In this document: in pieces, positions 8,088-16,120 of the stretch
How the letters are laid out: the number at the start of each line of letters is the position of its first letter
How positions within the stretch are numbered: position 1 is the stretch's first letter
Assembly (NCBI GenBank): GCA_934754425.1
Contig: CAKVIN010000016.1
Span: forward strand, 1-50,012
From: an uncultured Candidatus Melainabacteria bacterium
GTDB taxonomy: Bacteria > Cyanobacteriota > Vampirovibrionia > Gastranaerophilales > Gastranaerophilaceae
Length of the DNA stretch: 50,012 nt
Reading direction: 5' to 3'
Position numbers and translations under genes: made by a program
Notes under the pieces: model-generated
The model's input: the letters and a program-made list of their open reading frames with translations, nothing else
Databases searched by the model: none
What the model was told of the DNA's origin: nothing

Positions 8088-8279
8088 ATGTCAAAACAAT
8101 GTGAAGTATGCGGAAAAAAACCTATTAAAGCAGCTAAATTAACATTCTCTCATAAACAAATTGTAAAAAGACAAACTCCAAATTTACAAGATATCAGAGT
8201 TAATGTAAATGGTCAAACTAAGAAAATGACAGTTTGTACTTCTTGCTTAAAAGCTGGTAAAGTACAAAAAGCTGTTTAG
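8088..8279 (+). CDS. rpmB: 50S ribosomal protein L28
   Basis: A 63-residue protein with the L28 pattern: KQCEVCGKKP at the N-terminus, NLQDIRVNVNGQ, then VCTSCLKAGKV. The CxxC...CxxC pairs mark the zinc-binding form of L28. A ribosome binding site AGAAGGA lies just upstream. A perfect 12-bp palindrome (TAAACCGGTTTA, 8034-8045) sits about 40 bases before the start and may be regulatory. The gene is monocistronic and closed by an intrinsic terminator. Confidence 0.95.
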   Translation: MSKQCEVCGKKPIKAAKLTFSHKQIVKRQTPNLQDIRVNVNGQTKKMTVCTSCLKAGKVQKAV

Positions 8280-8305
8280 TTTTTATTCAAAAAGGTATTA
8301 AAAAA

Positions 8306-8335
8306 GAATCTACTATTATGTAGGTTCTTTTTTTT
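8306..8335 (+). terminator. Intrinsic terminator of rpmB
   Basis: GAATCTAC pairs with GTAGGTTC (one G-U pair) around a TATTAT loop at 8306-8327, followed by a run of eight T. Confidence 0.9.
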
Positions 8336-8355
8336 GTATTAATACTTTGATAGTG

Positions 8356-8386
8356 CCTCATTGCGAACGGAAGCGAAGCAATCTGG
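8356..8386. repeat. Short dispersed palindromic repeat, copy 1
   Basis: The core ATTGC...GCAAT inverted repeat (8360-8382) encloses a GCGAAGCG-like centre, followed by a T-rich stretch. The same words occur in the larger intergenic element at 10694-10776. It looks like a REP-type intergenic repeat. Confidence 0.55.
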
Positions 8387-8447
8387 TCTTTTTATTTCTA
8401 GTTTGTTATATTTGGGGTAATATTTATTCTTTAAAAATTAAAATAGA

Positions 8448-9257
8448 TTAATTCAATTTTTCATGCGCAGAATGAACAATATCTTCTATATTAATTTCAA
8501 CTTCAACACCAGACGTTGCAAGCCACACTAAATATTCTATATTTCCGGCAGGGCCTTTAATAGATGAATATGTTAGTCCTTTTATTACATAACCCAATTC
8601 TTTTATACAAGACAACACATTATCTATAACCATAACATGTGTATTTTTATCTTTTACAACGCCACCTTTTTCTACCAAATTTTTTCCGGCTTCAAACTGT
8701 GGTTTAATAAGACATATCATTTCATGAAAATTTGGATTTAACAAAGTTTTTAAATTAGGTAAAACTTTAGTTAAAGAAATGAATGACAAATCCGAAACTA
8801 ACAAATCCGCAATAGGTTCACCGTCGTTATATATATCTTCTTTTTTACAAATTTTTAAATTTGTTTTTTCGACTGTTTTTACTTGACTAGAACTTCGTAT
8901 TTTCCAATCTAATTGACCATATCCAACATCTACTGCGTAAACAAATTTTGCGCCATTTTGTAATAAACAATCCGTAAAACCTCCGGTTGAAGCACCTGCG
9001 TCAAAACAAATTCTATCACGTACAATTACGTCAAAAGATTGTAAAGCTTTTTGGAGCTTAAAACCGCCACGTGAAACGTATGGCATAGATTTGACTTTAA
9101 AATCATATTCTTTTGATGGATCTATTTGGAAACCGGCTTTAGTTATAACTTCTGTACCAATCATAACATTTCCGGCTAATATTGAAGCCGCAGCTTTGCT
9201 TTTTGTCTCAAAATAACCTAAATCAGTAAGAATTTTATCTAATCTTTCCTTTTTCAA
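8448..9257 (-). CDS. tlyA: TlyA family rRNA (cytidine-2'-O)-methyltransferase
   Basis: A 269-residue protein with an N-terminal S4 RNA-binding domain (about residues 1-60, opening KKERLDKILTDLGYFETKSKA) and an FtsJ/RrmJ-type Rossmann domain. The SAM-binding motif is DAGASTGGFTDCLL, followed by AVDVGYGQLDWKIR and DLSFISL. Members methylate 2'-OH of cytidines in 16S and 23S rRNA; the hemolysin name is historical. The start codon overlaps the end of tatD by four bases (ATGA type), so both are co-transcribed in the order nuclease, tatD, tlyA. Length is standard. Confidence 0.92.
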   Translation of the reverse strand: MKKERLDKILTDLGYFETKSKAAASILAGNVMIGTEVITKAGFQIDPSKEYDFKVKSMPYVSRGGFKLQKALQSFDVIVRDRICFDAGASTGGFTDCLLQNGAKFVYAVDVGYGQLDWKIRSSSQVKTVEKTNLKICKKEDIYNDGEPIADLLVSDLSFISLTKVLPNLKTLLNPNFHEMICLIKPQFEAGKNLVEKGGVVKDKNTHVMVIDNVLSCIKELGYVIKGLTYSSIKGPAGNIEYLVWLATSGVEVEINIEDIVHSAHEKLN

Positions 9258-10012
9258 ATTTCAAAAAACCTTTCTGCATTGTTCGTCGTTATATCAACAA
9301 TTTCTTCAACTGACATATTTCTTAATTCAGCAATCTCTTGAGCCACGTATTTTACAAAAGCAGGACTATTTTCTTTCCCTCTAAACGGAACAGGAGTTAA
9401 ATATGGTGAATCTGTTTCTAATACAAGTTTATCTAGTGGTACAGCTTCTGCTACGTCCTTCATCTTGATAGCATTTTTAAAAGTTACAACTCCACCAATC
9501 GCTATATACCAACCTTGTTTTACACATTCTCGCATAAATTCAACACTGCCGGAAAAACAGTGGAATAATATTTTAGAATTTTTATTATATTCTTTTAATA
9601 TATCAAATGTGTCTTTATGCGCTTCTCTGTCATGTATTACAATTGGTAATTCAAGCTCATTAGCCAATTTAATTTGTTTTATGAATACTTCTTTTTGTAA
9701 ATCAACAAAAGATTTATCCCAATAATAATCCAAACCAATTTCACCTACAGCTTTAATTTTGGGATTTTTTGCCATTTCTTTTAATTTTTCTTCAACTTCA
9801 TTAGTGTATGTTTTAGCTTCTGTAGGAAAAATGCCAACCATTGCGTACCAATTTTCATTTTTTAAAGCAGTTTTTAGAACTTTATCAAGTGTAGCAACTT
9901 CAACAGAAGGGATTAAAGCTTTTTTAACTCCGTATTCACTCATTAAAACTTCTGTTTTGTTAGCATCAAGCATGTCGATATGTGCATGTGTATCAATTAA
10001 ATAATTTTTCAT
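9254..10012 (-). CDS. tatD: TatD family metal-dependent deoxyribonuclease
   Basis: A 252-residue TIM-barrel hydrolase. Visible metal ligands and motifs are DTHAHIDML near the N-terminus, GEIGLDYYW with the metal-binding glutamate, HDREAHKD, FHCFSGS and LETDSPYLTP. TatD proteins are 3'-5' DNases linked to DNA repair and turnover. I choose the ATG at 10012, which places DTHAHID at the usual position. The longer frame starts with a TTG at 10039 and adds an unlikely MFLTWYNFY extension. It is tightly packed between the PD-(D/E)XK nuclease and tlyA. Confidence 0.93.
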   Translation of the reverse strand: MKNYLIDTHAHIDMLDANKTEVLMSEYGVKKALIPSVEVATLDKVLKTALKNENWYAMVGIFPTEAKTYTNEVEEKLKEMAKNPKIKAVGEIGLDYYWDKSFVDLQKEVFIKQIKLANELELPIVIHDREAHKDTFDILKEYNKNSKILFHCFSGSVEFMRECVKQGWYIAIGGVVTFKNAIKMKDVAEAVPLDKLVLETDSPYLTPVPFRGKENSPAFVKYVAQEIAELRNMSVEEIVDITTNNAERFFEI

Positions 10013-10029
10013 ATAAAAATTATACCACG

Positions 10030-10653
10030 TTAAAAACAAATTGCTTTGTATTCACAGTTACATTCAGTTTTTTTATCAGGTTCATCTAATGTTGTAATTT
10101 TATCTGCTGCTTCTATTAATTTTTTTTCATATTCTAAAATTAATTCTTGTGTTAATTTAATTTTCACATTTTCTTTGTTTTTTAAATCAATGTAAATAAA
10201 ATTGACATTTTGAGTCTTAAATAATTTAGAAACTGCAAGTAAATAAATTATTGTTTGAAAATCATATTTAGCATTTTTGGGAGCTGAACCGGTTTTGTAG
10301 TCTAAAATGTAATATTCATCACTGTCTTTAACTAAAGCATCTAATCTACCGCCAAAATAATAACTTCCAACTTTTACCGTTAATGTATATTCTGTATTTA
10401 TAACATTATATGCAAAATAAGAAATTGATTTAAGATAATTCCAAACGGCTGCTTCTTTTTCAGTTAATGAGGCTTCCATTTTATCGATATTTTCTTTTTT
10501 TAAATAATACGAAGCTAATGCGTGAATATTTTTACCAAACTCAAAAATATCGTCATTAATTGGCATGTTAATGTGTTTTATATATTTTAGAAAATATTTT
10601 TTAGGACATTGCTCATAAGTTTTGAGCATGTTTGGTGAAAATTGTGTATTCAT
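10030..10653 (-). CDS. PD-(D/E)XK (RecB-like) nuclease with candidate iron-sulfur cysteines
   Basis: A 207-residue protein of the PD-(D/E)XK nuclease superfamily. It opens with SPNMLKTYEQCPKKYFLKYI, the usual RecB-family N-terminal helix, has GGRLDALV as the metal-binding Asp, and YYILDYKTG as the D-x-K core. One Cys in the N-terminal CPKKY plus three in the C-terminal ECNCEYKAICF match the 1+3 arrangement that holds a 4Fe-4S cluster in Cas4 and AddB. No Cas genes are nearby, so a Cas4 function is unlikely. It leads an operon with tatD and tlyA, suggesting a DNA repair or processing role. The protein ends right after the last Cys, but this is common in short members and does not require truncation. 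Confidence 0.82.
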   Translation of the reverse strand: MNTQFSPNMLKTYEQCPKKYFLKYIKHINMPINDDIFEFGKNIHALASYYLKKENIDKMEASLTEKEAAVWNYLKSISYFAYNVINTEYTLTVKVGSYYFGGRLDALVKDSDEYYILDYKTGSAPKNAKYDFQTIIYLLAVSKLFKTQNVNFIYIDLKNKENVKIKLTQELILEYEKKLIEAADKITTLDEPDKKTECNCEYKAICF

Positions 10654-10693
10654 AAAATTTACTCATTTGCTTGGTATAAGAGTTAAAGAACAT

Positions 10694-10776
10694 CGTCATT
10701 GCGAAAAAATCTGTGATTTTCGTGGCAATCTAAATCGAAATTAATCTGGATTGCTTCGCTCACGCTCGCAATGACG
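10694..10776. repeat. Dispersed palindromic repeat element, copy 2 (about 83 bp)
   Basis: Terminal inverted repeats CGTCATTGCGA (10694-10704) and TCGCAATGACG (10766-10776) enclose GGCAATC...GATTGCTTCGC words related to the repeat at 8356-8386. It is more GC-rich than its surroundings. It lies in the gap between the PfkB gene and the nuclease gene and could fold into a long hairpin in RNA. Confidence 0.65.
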
Positions 10777-10839
10777 TGGCACTACTTTTTGTACCATTCC
10801 ATTTGGGTTCAGCTCAATTCCCCCTTTACCCATTTACCC

Positions 10840-11883
10840 CTAACCTTCTAAATACGTATAATCCGGATTATTTTTTAATGTTTCTTCTATCTTATCAAAA
10901 GTAATCAAACCTTCTGTCGCTCCGAATTCTGAAACAACACTTGCCGAGTTTACAGAAGCGTACATTAAAGATAAACCAACATTTAATTTTGTTCTTTCTA
11001 AAGCACCGCAGAAAGTAGATGCAAAAGCATCGCCTGCGCCAAGAGTTGAAACAACCGGTGATGGGAATACAGGACAGAAGTAGAATTTTTGTCCGTCATA
11101 AGCATAAGCACCTTTACCACCATCTGTAATTACAACTATTTGATAATCCATAACCTTCATTGTTGTTAACATTTTTTTGATATCTCTATGAATAAGTTCA
11201 TGAGAGAATTTTTCGGTCTTAGTATCAGGTCTTACTTGAATACCGGTTGCTAAAGTTGCTTCTTCTTTATTCATAACCACAATATGCGCAGAATTAAGAA
11301 TTGTTTTTATGTGTTCAAATCCTCTTTTTATACTTGTAGAACCTGCATTAAAACAAATTTTTGTGTCATTTTGATGAGCATATTCAACAATTGATTCTAG
11401 AACTTTATTGGACTCACCGTTTAAAGGTGCTACATAAATTAAATCAGCATTTTTAATTGCTTCAAAATTTATTTCACTTTCTCTTATTTCAGCATTTGCT
11501 CCTCTATGCGCTAAAACTGTTCTATCGCCTTGGAAACTTACTAATATTATTGAAAAACCTGTAGATGAACTTTCATCTTGAATAATATTTGATAAATTTA
11601 CATTTCTTGTTTTAAAAGCATCTAAAATACCTTCTGAATAAATATCTTTACCAATTTTAAAGATAGCAGATGTTTCAAACCCAAGATTACCAAAGTTGCT
11701 GGCAGTATTAACTCCTCCGCCACCAACATTAGATGAAAATGTTGTAATATCTATTTTAGCACCGTAAGGATAACTCATAAAATCTGAATTTTTACTTTTT
11801 GAACAAACTGAAACTATATTAGCATCGTCACATTCTACAAAAACATCCATTGTAGCACTGCCTATTGTAAGAACCTTTGTCAT
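10840..11883 (-). CDS. PfkB family carbohydrate/nucleoside kinase
   Basis: A 347-residue ribokinase-like sugar kinase. The N-terminal NVGGGGVNTASNFGNLG is the PfkB substrate-binding glycine motif. The C-terminal STLGAGDAFASTFCGAL is PfkB signature 2 with the catalytic Asp. VVITDGGKGAYAY precedes it, as in the family. The strong ribosome binding site AGGAGG is just upstream of the ATG. Substrate cannot be read from sequence; ribokinase, adenosine kinase or a fructose-type kinase are all possible. It is monocistronic, and divergent from the small unknown gene at 11973. Confidence 0.88.
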   Translation of the reverse strand: MTKVLTIGSATMDVFVECDDANIVSVCSKSKNSDFMSYPYGAKIDITTFSSNVGGGGVNTASNFGNLGFETSAIFKIGKDIYSEGILDAFKTRNVNLSNIIQDESSSTGFSIILVSFQGDRTVLAHRGANAEIRESEINFEAIKNADLIYVAPLNGESNKVLESIVEYAHQNDTKICFNAGSTSIKRGFEHIKTILNSAHIVVMNKEEATLATGIQVRPDTKTEKFSHELIHRDIKKMLTTMKVMDYQIVVITDGGKGAYAYDGQKFYFCPVFPSPVVSTLGAGDAFASTFCGALERTKLNVGLSLMYASVNSASVVSEFGATEGLITFDKIEETLKNNPDYTYLEG

Positions 11884-11972
11884 AATATTCCTCCTATATA
11901 TTATTATTTTAATACAAATAGCAAAAAATATTTTTTCGAGTTTTAATATTAGTACATAAGGAGTATAAAAAA

Positions 11973-12374
11973 GTGAATATGCAAGTAAACAACGTATCTT
12001 TTAGCGGAAAAAATGAAATTTATTATGGATTAAAAAAAGTAGCAGAAGAATCGGCAGCTTATAATTCAAAGAGTTCAATGTCAATTGGGGCGCACCCTAT
12101 AAATATGTGGAACAGTATAGCTGAATCAAAAGGAAAGCTTAGTGCTTATGCCGACATGGTTATAAATGACGGATTTATAAAAGAAGGTTTACAAGAAGCT
12201 ACTGAGGATAGAAGCTTCATTAAATATTGTAAAAAAGTTTTAACTCCGGATTGTCAATCTGCAGATATAGAATCACCATTGCAATGTTTTAAGAAGGTTT
12301 TAAAATTTGCTGCTAAAAATTCTGATGATGATACAAAAACAGCTTTAAATAAATTTTTAGCTAAAATAAAGTAG
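11973..12374 (+). CDS. Small hypothetical protein with N-terminal VSFSGK tag
   Basis: A 133-residue protein of no recognised family. The GTG at 11973 follows AAGGAG at good spacing; an ATG six bases on is possible but too far from it. The N-terminus MNMQVNNVSFSGKNE is short, polar and has no signal peptide. The rest is mostly helical, with the LSAYADMVINDGFIKEGLQEA segment and two cysteines in KYCKKVLTPDCQ. The F-x-G-K element within the first 15 residues recurs in other unknown proteins here (3125-5005, 19254-19829). It is monocistronic. Function unknown; an exported effector-like protein is one hypothesis. Confidence 0.65.
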   Translation: MNMQVNNVSFSGKNEIYYGLKKVAEESAAYNSKSSMSIGAHPINMWNSIAESKGKLSAYADMVINDGFIKEGLQEATEDRSFIKYCKKVLTPDCQSADIESPLQCFKKVLKFAAKNSDDDTKTALNKFLAKIK

Positions 12375-12522
12375 TTATAATGCGTTAATTTTCTTCAAAA
12401 TATAGTTGGTATAAGATTTATATCAGGTGTTAAATTTTGTAAAATTTGTATTTAATAACAGCAATAAATACTTTCTTTTTGTTTTAATTTGTGTATAATA
12501 GAACAAAGAAAGAAAAAGATTT

Positions 12523-13359
12523 ATGATACAAAATATAACAACCTCACAAATTAAAAAACCAACGAATATATGTGAAGAGATTGAGCATTATTTACAAATT
12601 ATTTTTGAAAATGAGCTTAAAGCAGAAGGTTCTATTTTAATAAGCTATACGCCATTTGTAATTAAAAAAATAGCTGCTTATTTATCAGGTAGGATTAAAA
12701 TGCCTGCATCAATAGGCATTGCAGGAGAAACGGCAAGCGGAAAATCAACTATTACAATGGATTTGATTGATACTATTGAATCATTTGCAACTGAGTTTAA
12801 TATAGATGATGCTATTACTCGTGTTAATACAGATGATTATTATTATGACCGTTCTGAAATGGTTAAAGCTGCAGGAAGTTTTTCAGAATTTGCAAAAAAT
12901 TATGATTTGGATGTTCCTCAAGCGTTGGAATTGGAATTAATGAGTAAACATATCAAGGAATTATTGTCCGGAAAAGTTACTTATCTTCCAAAATATGACA
13001 TGAGCGGCACCGCTATTCGACATGATAATTATCAATTGGCTAAACCTTCTAAAATTATTATTTCAGAAGGTTTATTTACGCTTACAGAAAAAGTAAAAGA
13101 CGCTTTTGATTTTAAAATTTATGTTGATATAGCAGAGAATATTAAAAAAGAGCGTTTTTATATAAGAGCAAAAGAACGTGATTTAGGTGATTCTGCAGAT
13201 TTTATTTATAAGAATGCTAATGAAAAGGCTGAAGTTCACATCAGACCTTGTAAAGCTCATGCTGATATTGTACTCTCCGGTTCAGCTGATAGAATTAAAT
13301 ACAAAAATTTCTTAAATAAAATTATTAGAGTAATTCAAGATTTATATTTTACTGATTAA
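12523..13359 (+). CDS. Uridine kinase / phosphoribulokinase-like P-loop kinase
   Basis: A 278-residue protein with a Walker A motif GIAGETASGKSTIT near residue 70, NTDDYYYDR (the acidic substrate-binding loop of uridine kinases), a YLPKYDMSG segment and IIISEGLFTL, as in the PRK/Udk family. About 60 extra N-terminal residues precede the P-loop. C-terminal ERFYIRAKERD resembles the lid arginines. It probably phosphorylates uridine/cytidine or a related small molecule; the exact substrate is uncertain. A TATAAT box at 12494-12499 lies upstream. The 3' end overlaps the convergent FAD oxidoreductase gene by 11 bases. Confidence 0.8.
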   Translation: MIQNITTSQIKKPTNICEEIEHYLQIIFENELKAEGSILISYTPFVIKKIAAYLSGRIKMPASIGIAGETASGKSTITMDLIDTIESFATEFNIDDAITRVNTDDYYYDRSEMVKAAGSFSEFAKNYDLDVPQALELELMSKHIKELLSGKVTYLPKYDMSGTAIRHDNYQLAKPSKIIISEGLFTLTEKVKDAFDFKIYVDIAENIKKERFYIRAKERDLGDSADFIYKNANEKAEVHIRPCKAHADIVLSGSADRIKYKNFLNKIIRVIQDLYFTD

Positions 13360-14620
13360 GCTTTTGCTTTACTAAATATTTCGCTAAACCTTCACCCATC
13401 GAAAAACAAGATGGAATGATTCTGAGCGCAGCTTGAGCTTCAAAATCAGCAGATATGCATCTTCCTGCAACAAACAATTGCTCATTGACCATTAAAGATT
13501 CTAATGGTAATTGATATTCCTGTAGCACTTTTTCCAGTTTTGATGAGTTTTTCTTATCAGAATGTATGTCAATCGGATAATTTGAAATTACAACCGGATT
13601 TTCAAACTTTTTACCGCTTTTTAAATTTTCTTGTGTATAAATATATTTACCCTTAACTCTGTTTGAAACTCTTATTCCTAGCGAGTTTGCAATAGATGAA
13701 ATATACGCATTATTAAATCCTTTTAGGTATTTTTTACAGAAATTTGCCAAACGTAAAATGCTTTGACGCCCTGCTATATAAGGATTTGCGGATATGTCAA
13801 GTATTCTAGGACAATTAAACGCAATAGAATCAGGGGTTCCAGCAACAGAAAATAACTGAAAATAGTTAGAATCATTCTCTGTAATAATGCCCTCATTAAT
13901 TGCAGCCTTGAATAGAGGTTCTAATGCCCATTTTATTGTACCTTTATCCCACGTATAAGCTGTGGATAAGTACGTTTTACCATCAACAGTACAGCTAGTT
14001 GTAACATCTCTATTTTTATCAAATTCCATTATCCAATCAGAAAATTCTTTTACATTTATTCCTGACATTATAAATCTTAAATTAATTGGTTGTGATTTTT
14101 TTTCTAAAAATTCACAATTTAATTTTTCACAAATTTTTGCATCACCTGTTGCATCTACTAGGTATATCGTTTCGACTGGTGGCAATAACTCTTCGTGAAA
14201 AAGAAATTGATTATCATTCTCTATCGTGACGATATATGATAATAATCCTTTTTTGTTTTTAACACTATTTATATCTTTTATATTTGATTCAAACAAAATA
14301 TCAACACCGACAGATATTAGCATTTCATCTAAAACAATTTTAGTTAATTCCGGATTAAACCATCCTTTATTACCATCAGAATATGTTATTGCACCACCAA
14401 TTGAATTGAGTTTTTCATATAATGTATCAAAGAATTCTGTATTTATTGCATTTTCAGAAGTTTTCATAGCCGGAATAACAAGTGATGAAGTGATTGAACC
14501 TCCCAAAAAAGAATTTTTTTCTATTAATAATACTTTTAAACCATATGTTGCTGCAATATAAGCGCATGAACATCCGGCGGTGCCACCACCTACAACAATT
14601 ATGTCGTAATTATTTTTCAT
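13349..14620 (-). CDS. FAD-dependent oxidoreductase (FAD_oxidored family)
   Basis: A 423-residue flavoprotein. The N-terminal DIIVVGGGTAGCSCAYIA is the Rossmann dinucleotide fold, followed by VLLIEKNSFLGGS. The internal DATGDAKICEKLNCEF and the C-terminal LFVAGRCISADFEAQAALRI motif are typical of the pfam12831-like family. Such proteins oxidise diverse substrates. Its start overlaps the end of the MnmC-like methyltransferase gene by 11 bases, so the two are translationally linked. In enterobacteria, MnmC fuses a methyltransferase with an FAD oxidoreductase acting on tRNA wobble uridine. The FAD domain here is not obviously of the same (DAO-like) family, so a shared tRNA role is only a hypothesis. 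Confidence 0.85.
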   Translation of the reverse strand: MKNNYDIIVVGGGTAGCSCAYIAATYGLKVLLIEKNSFLGGSITSSLVIPAMKTSENAINTEFFDTLYEKLNSIGGAITYSDGNKGWFNPELTKIVLDEMLISVGVDILFESNIKDINSVKNKKGLLSYIVTIENDNQFLFHEELLPPVETIYLVDATGDAKICEKLNCEFLEKKSQPINLRFIMSGINVKEFSDWIMEFDKNRDVTTSCTVDGKTYLSTAYTWDKGTIKWALEPLFKAAINEGIITENDSNYFQLFSVAGTPDSIAFNCPRILDISANPYIAGRQSILRLANFCKKYLKGFNNAYISSIANSLGIRVSNRVKGKYIYTQENLKSGKKFENPVVISNYPIDIHSDKKNSSKLEKVLQEYQLPLESLMVNEQLFVAGRCISADFEAQAALRIIPSCFSMGEGLAKYLVKQKLNQ

Positions 14621-16043
14621 TTTTTAAACTCCTGATTTTCATATACTTAGAAGATGACATTAAATTACTATGATAAAATTCATATTCTCTTAATTCTAAA
14701 ATTTCTTTACTACTAAAAGAAAGCGTTGGATCATGATACGGAATGCCTGCTTTTGTATTACACAACCCGATTTCATATGGATTCAATGGATTTAAGATTT
14801 TTGATTTACATTTAGATGCTATTGTACCTATTACTTTATTTGTTTTATCATTTATAATTTTTCCGACATAAAATTTATTTTCAATTAATGTATTTCTAAT
14901 TTGAGCTGAATTTGAGTATGTCAAAAGAACTCCTGATGGTGATAATCGCTTGTATAATTCTCCAATAAATTCAACCGACCAAAGTTGAGGAGCTTTTGTG
15001 TAAGTAAAGGCATCTAAGAATATTATGTCATATTCGTTGTTTAAAGACAAAATCGACTTTCGAGCATCATTTATATGAAAATTAAGCTTGAATAAGCTCT
15101 CAGCAGTCTTAAAATCCATCTTTTTATATCGCTTCGATAAATGGGCATAATATATATTATGTAAGAAGGCGCTTAAATTATGCTTGGATGAGTTATTATA
15201 CCCCCAAAATTGATTAAATTTTGCATAACTAACACAAGAACTATCATAATATATGCGATTTTTATGTTCTGTTAAAATATTTTTTAGTTCATCATCGAAA
15301 TAACAAAATTTGTCTTGAGATTCCTTTGAATGTTTTAATTCATTTTTTATTTGTAACTTATAATACTCATACAATGAATTTAACAAAATGTAGTTTACAT
15401 ATGGATTTATTTTATATTCTTTATCCTTGTGCATACTTTTAAACTTAAGCTCTAATAATTCTGTTATTTCTTTTCTGTTTTTAGGATAAAAATAAGAAGC
15501 TACTTTTACAAATAAATCTTTTAACATTTGATAAGAATCAAAACATGATAAAAAAGAAGGAACATATGTTTCAAATATTTCTTCAGGTGTTTTAAGTGTT
15601 TTAAAAAAAGGTGATAATTTTACAAGTTCTTCATTAATATCTAAACAATCAAGTGATATGTTTTTATTGTCATATACTGTTTCGATATATGACAATAACT
15701 TAATGTTTGAGTTAAAAGTTTTATTGATACCTATCGAAACGGTATTATAACATTTTATAAATATTTTTTTTATTATTTTTTTTAAAAAATTTTCTTTTTT
15801 TATTTCTGAATTATTAATTATAAAACTCATTAAAGCTTTAGTATTATATCCAATTCCATAACAAATATCTAAAACTTTTAATTCTTGAATATTTTTTAAA
15901 TCAATATTTGCCGGCAGTATAAATTTTTCCCATGCTTCTGTTAATGCACCAAATTTAGAATGATACACATCTTTATCTGCATAAGAATATAGTCCTACTG
16001 AGCCATCTTCTGTAAAATACGGTTTATAATCCCTCATAGCCAA
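14610..16043 (-). CDS. MnmC-like (tRNA wobble uridine) methyltransferase-domain protein with large insertion
   Basis: A 477-residue protein. The N-terminus (YFTEDGSVGLYSYADKDVYHS then GALTEAWEKFI) and VLDICYGIGYNTKALMSFI form the first half of a class I SAM methyltransferase. LDCLDINEELV supplies the acidic SAM ligand. The C-terminal IIFLDAFTYTKAPQLW matches the MnmC motif with a D-x-F...K-x-P-x-x-W pattern. Between the two halves lie roughly 200 extra residues, Lys/Tyr-rich and helical, which ordinary MnmC methyltransferase domains lack. The predicted reaction is SAM-dependent methylation of nm5U34 to mnm5U34 in tRNA. The start is at 16043, with no strong ribosome binding site. It is operonic with the FAD oxidoreductase downstream. 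Confidence 0.8.
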   Translation of the reverse strand: MAMRDYKPYFTEDGSVGLYSYADKDVYHSKFGALTEAWEKFILPANIDLKNIQELKVLDICYGIGYNTKALMSFIINNSEIKKENFLKKIIKKIFIKCYNTVSIGINKTFNSNIKLLSYIETVYDNKNISLDCLDINEELVKLSPFFKTLKTPEEIFETYVPSFLSCFDSYQMLKDLFVKVASYFYPKNRKEITELLELKFKSMHKDKEYKINPYVNYILLNSLYEYYKLQIKNELKHSKESQDKFCYFDDELKNILTEHKNRIYYDSSCVSYAKFNQFWGYNNSSKHNLSAFLHNIYYAHLSKRYKKMDFKTAESLFKLNFHINDARKSILSLNNEYDIIFLDAFTYTKAPQLWSVEFIGELYKRLSPSGVLLTYSNSAQIRNTLIENKFYVGKIINDKTNKVIGTIASKCKSKILNPLNPYEIGLCNTKAGIPYHDPTLSFSSKEILELREYEFYHSNLMSSSKYMKIRSLKNEK

Positions 16044-16066
16044 TATTATACCTCAAAATGACTTTT

Positions 16067-16096
16067 TTGACTTTTTAGTTAACAAAAGTATATAAT
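16067..16096 (+). promoter_or_regulatory. Promoter of the secreted HExxH protein gene
   Basis: TTGACT at 16067-16072, 18-bp spacer, TATAAT at 16091-16096. The ATG is at 16121, preceded by AGGGGA. Confidence 0.65.
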
Positions 16097-16120
16097 ATAA
16101 TAAGAATAGGGGATTCTATT

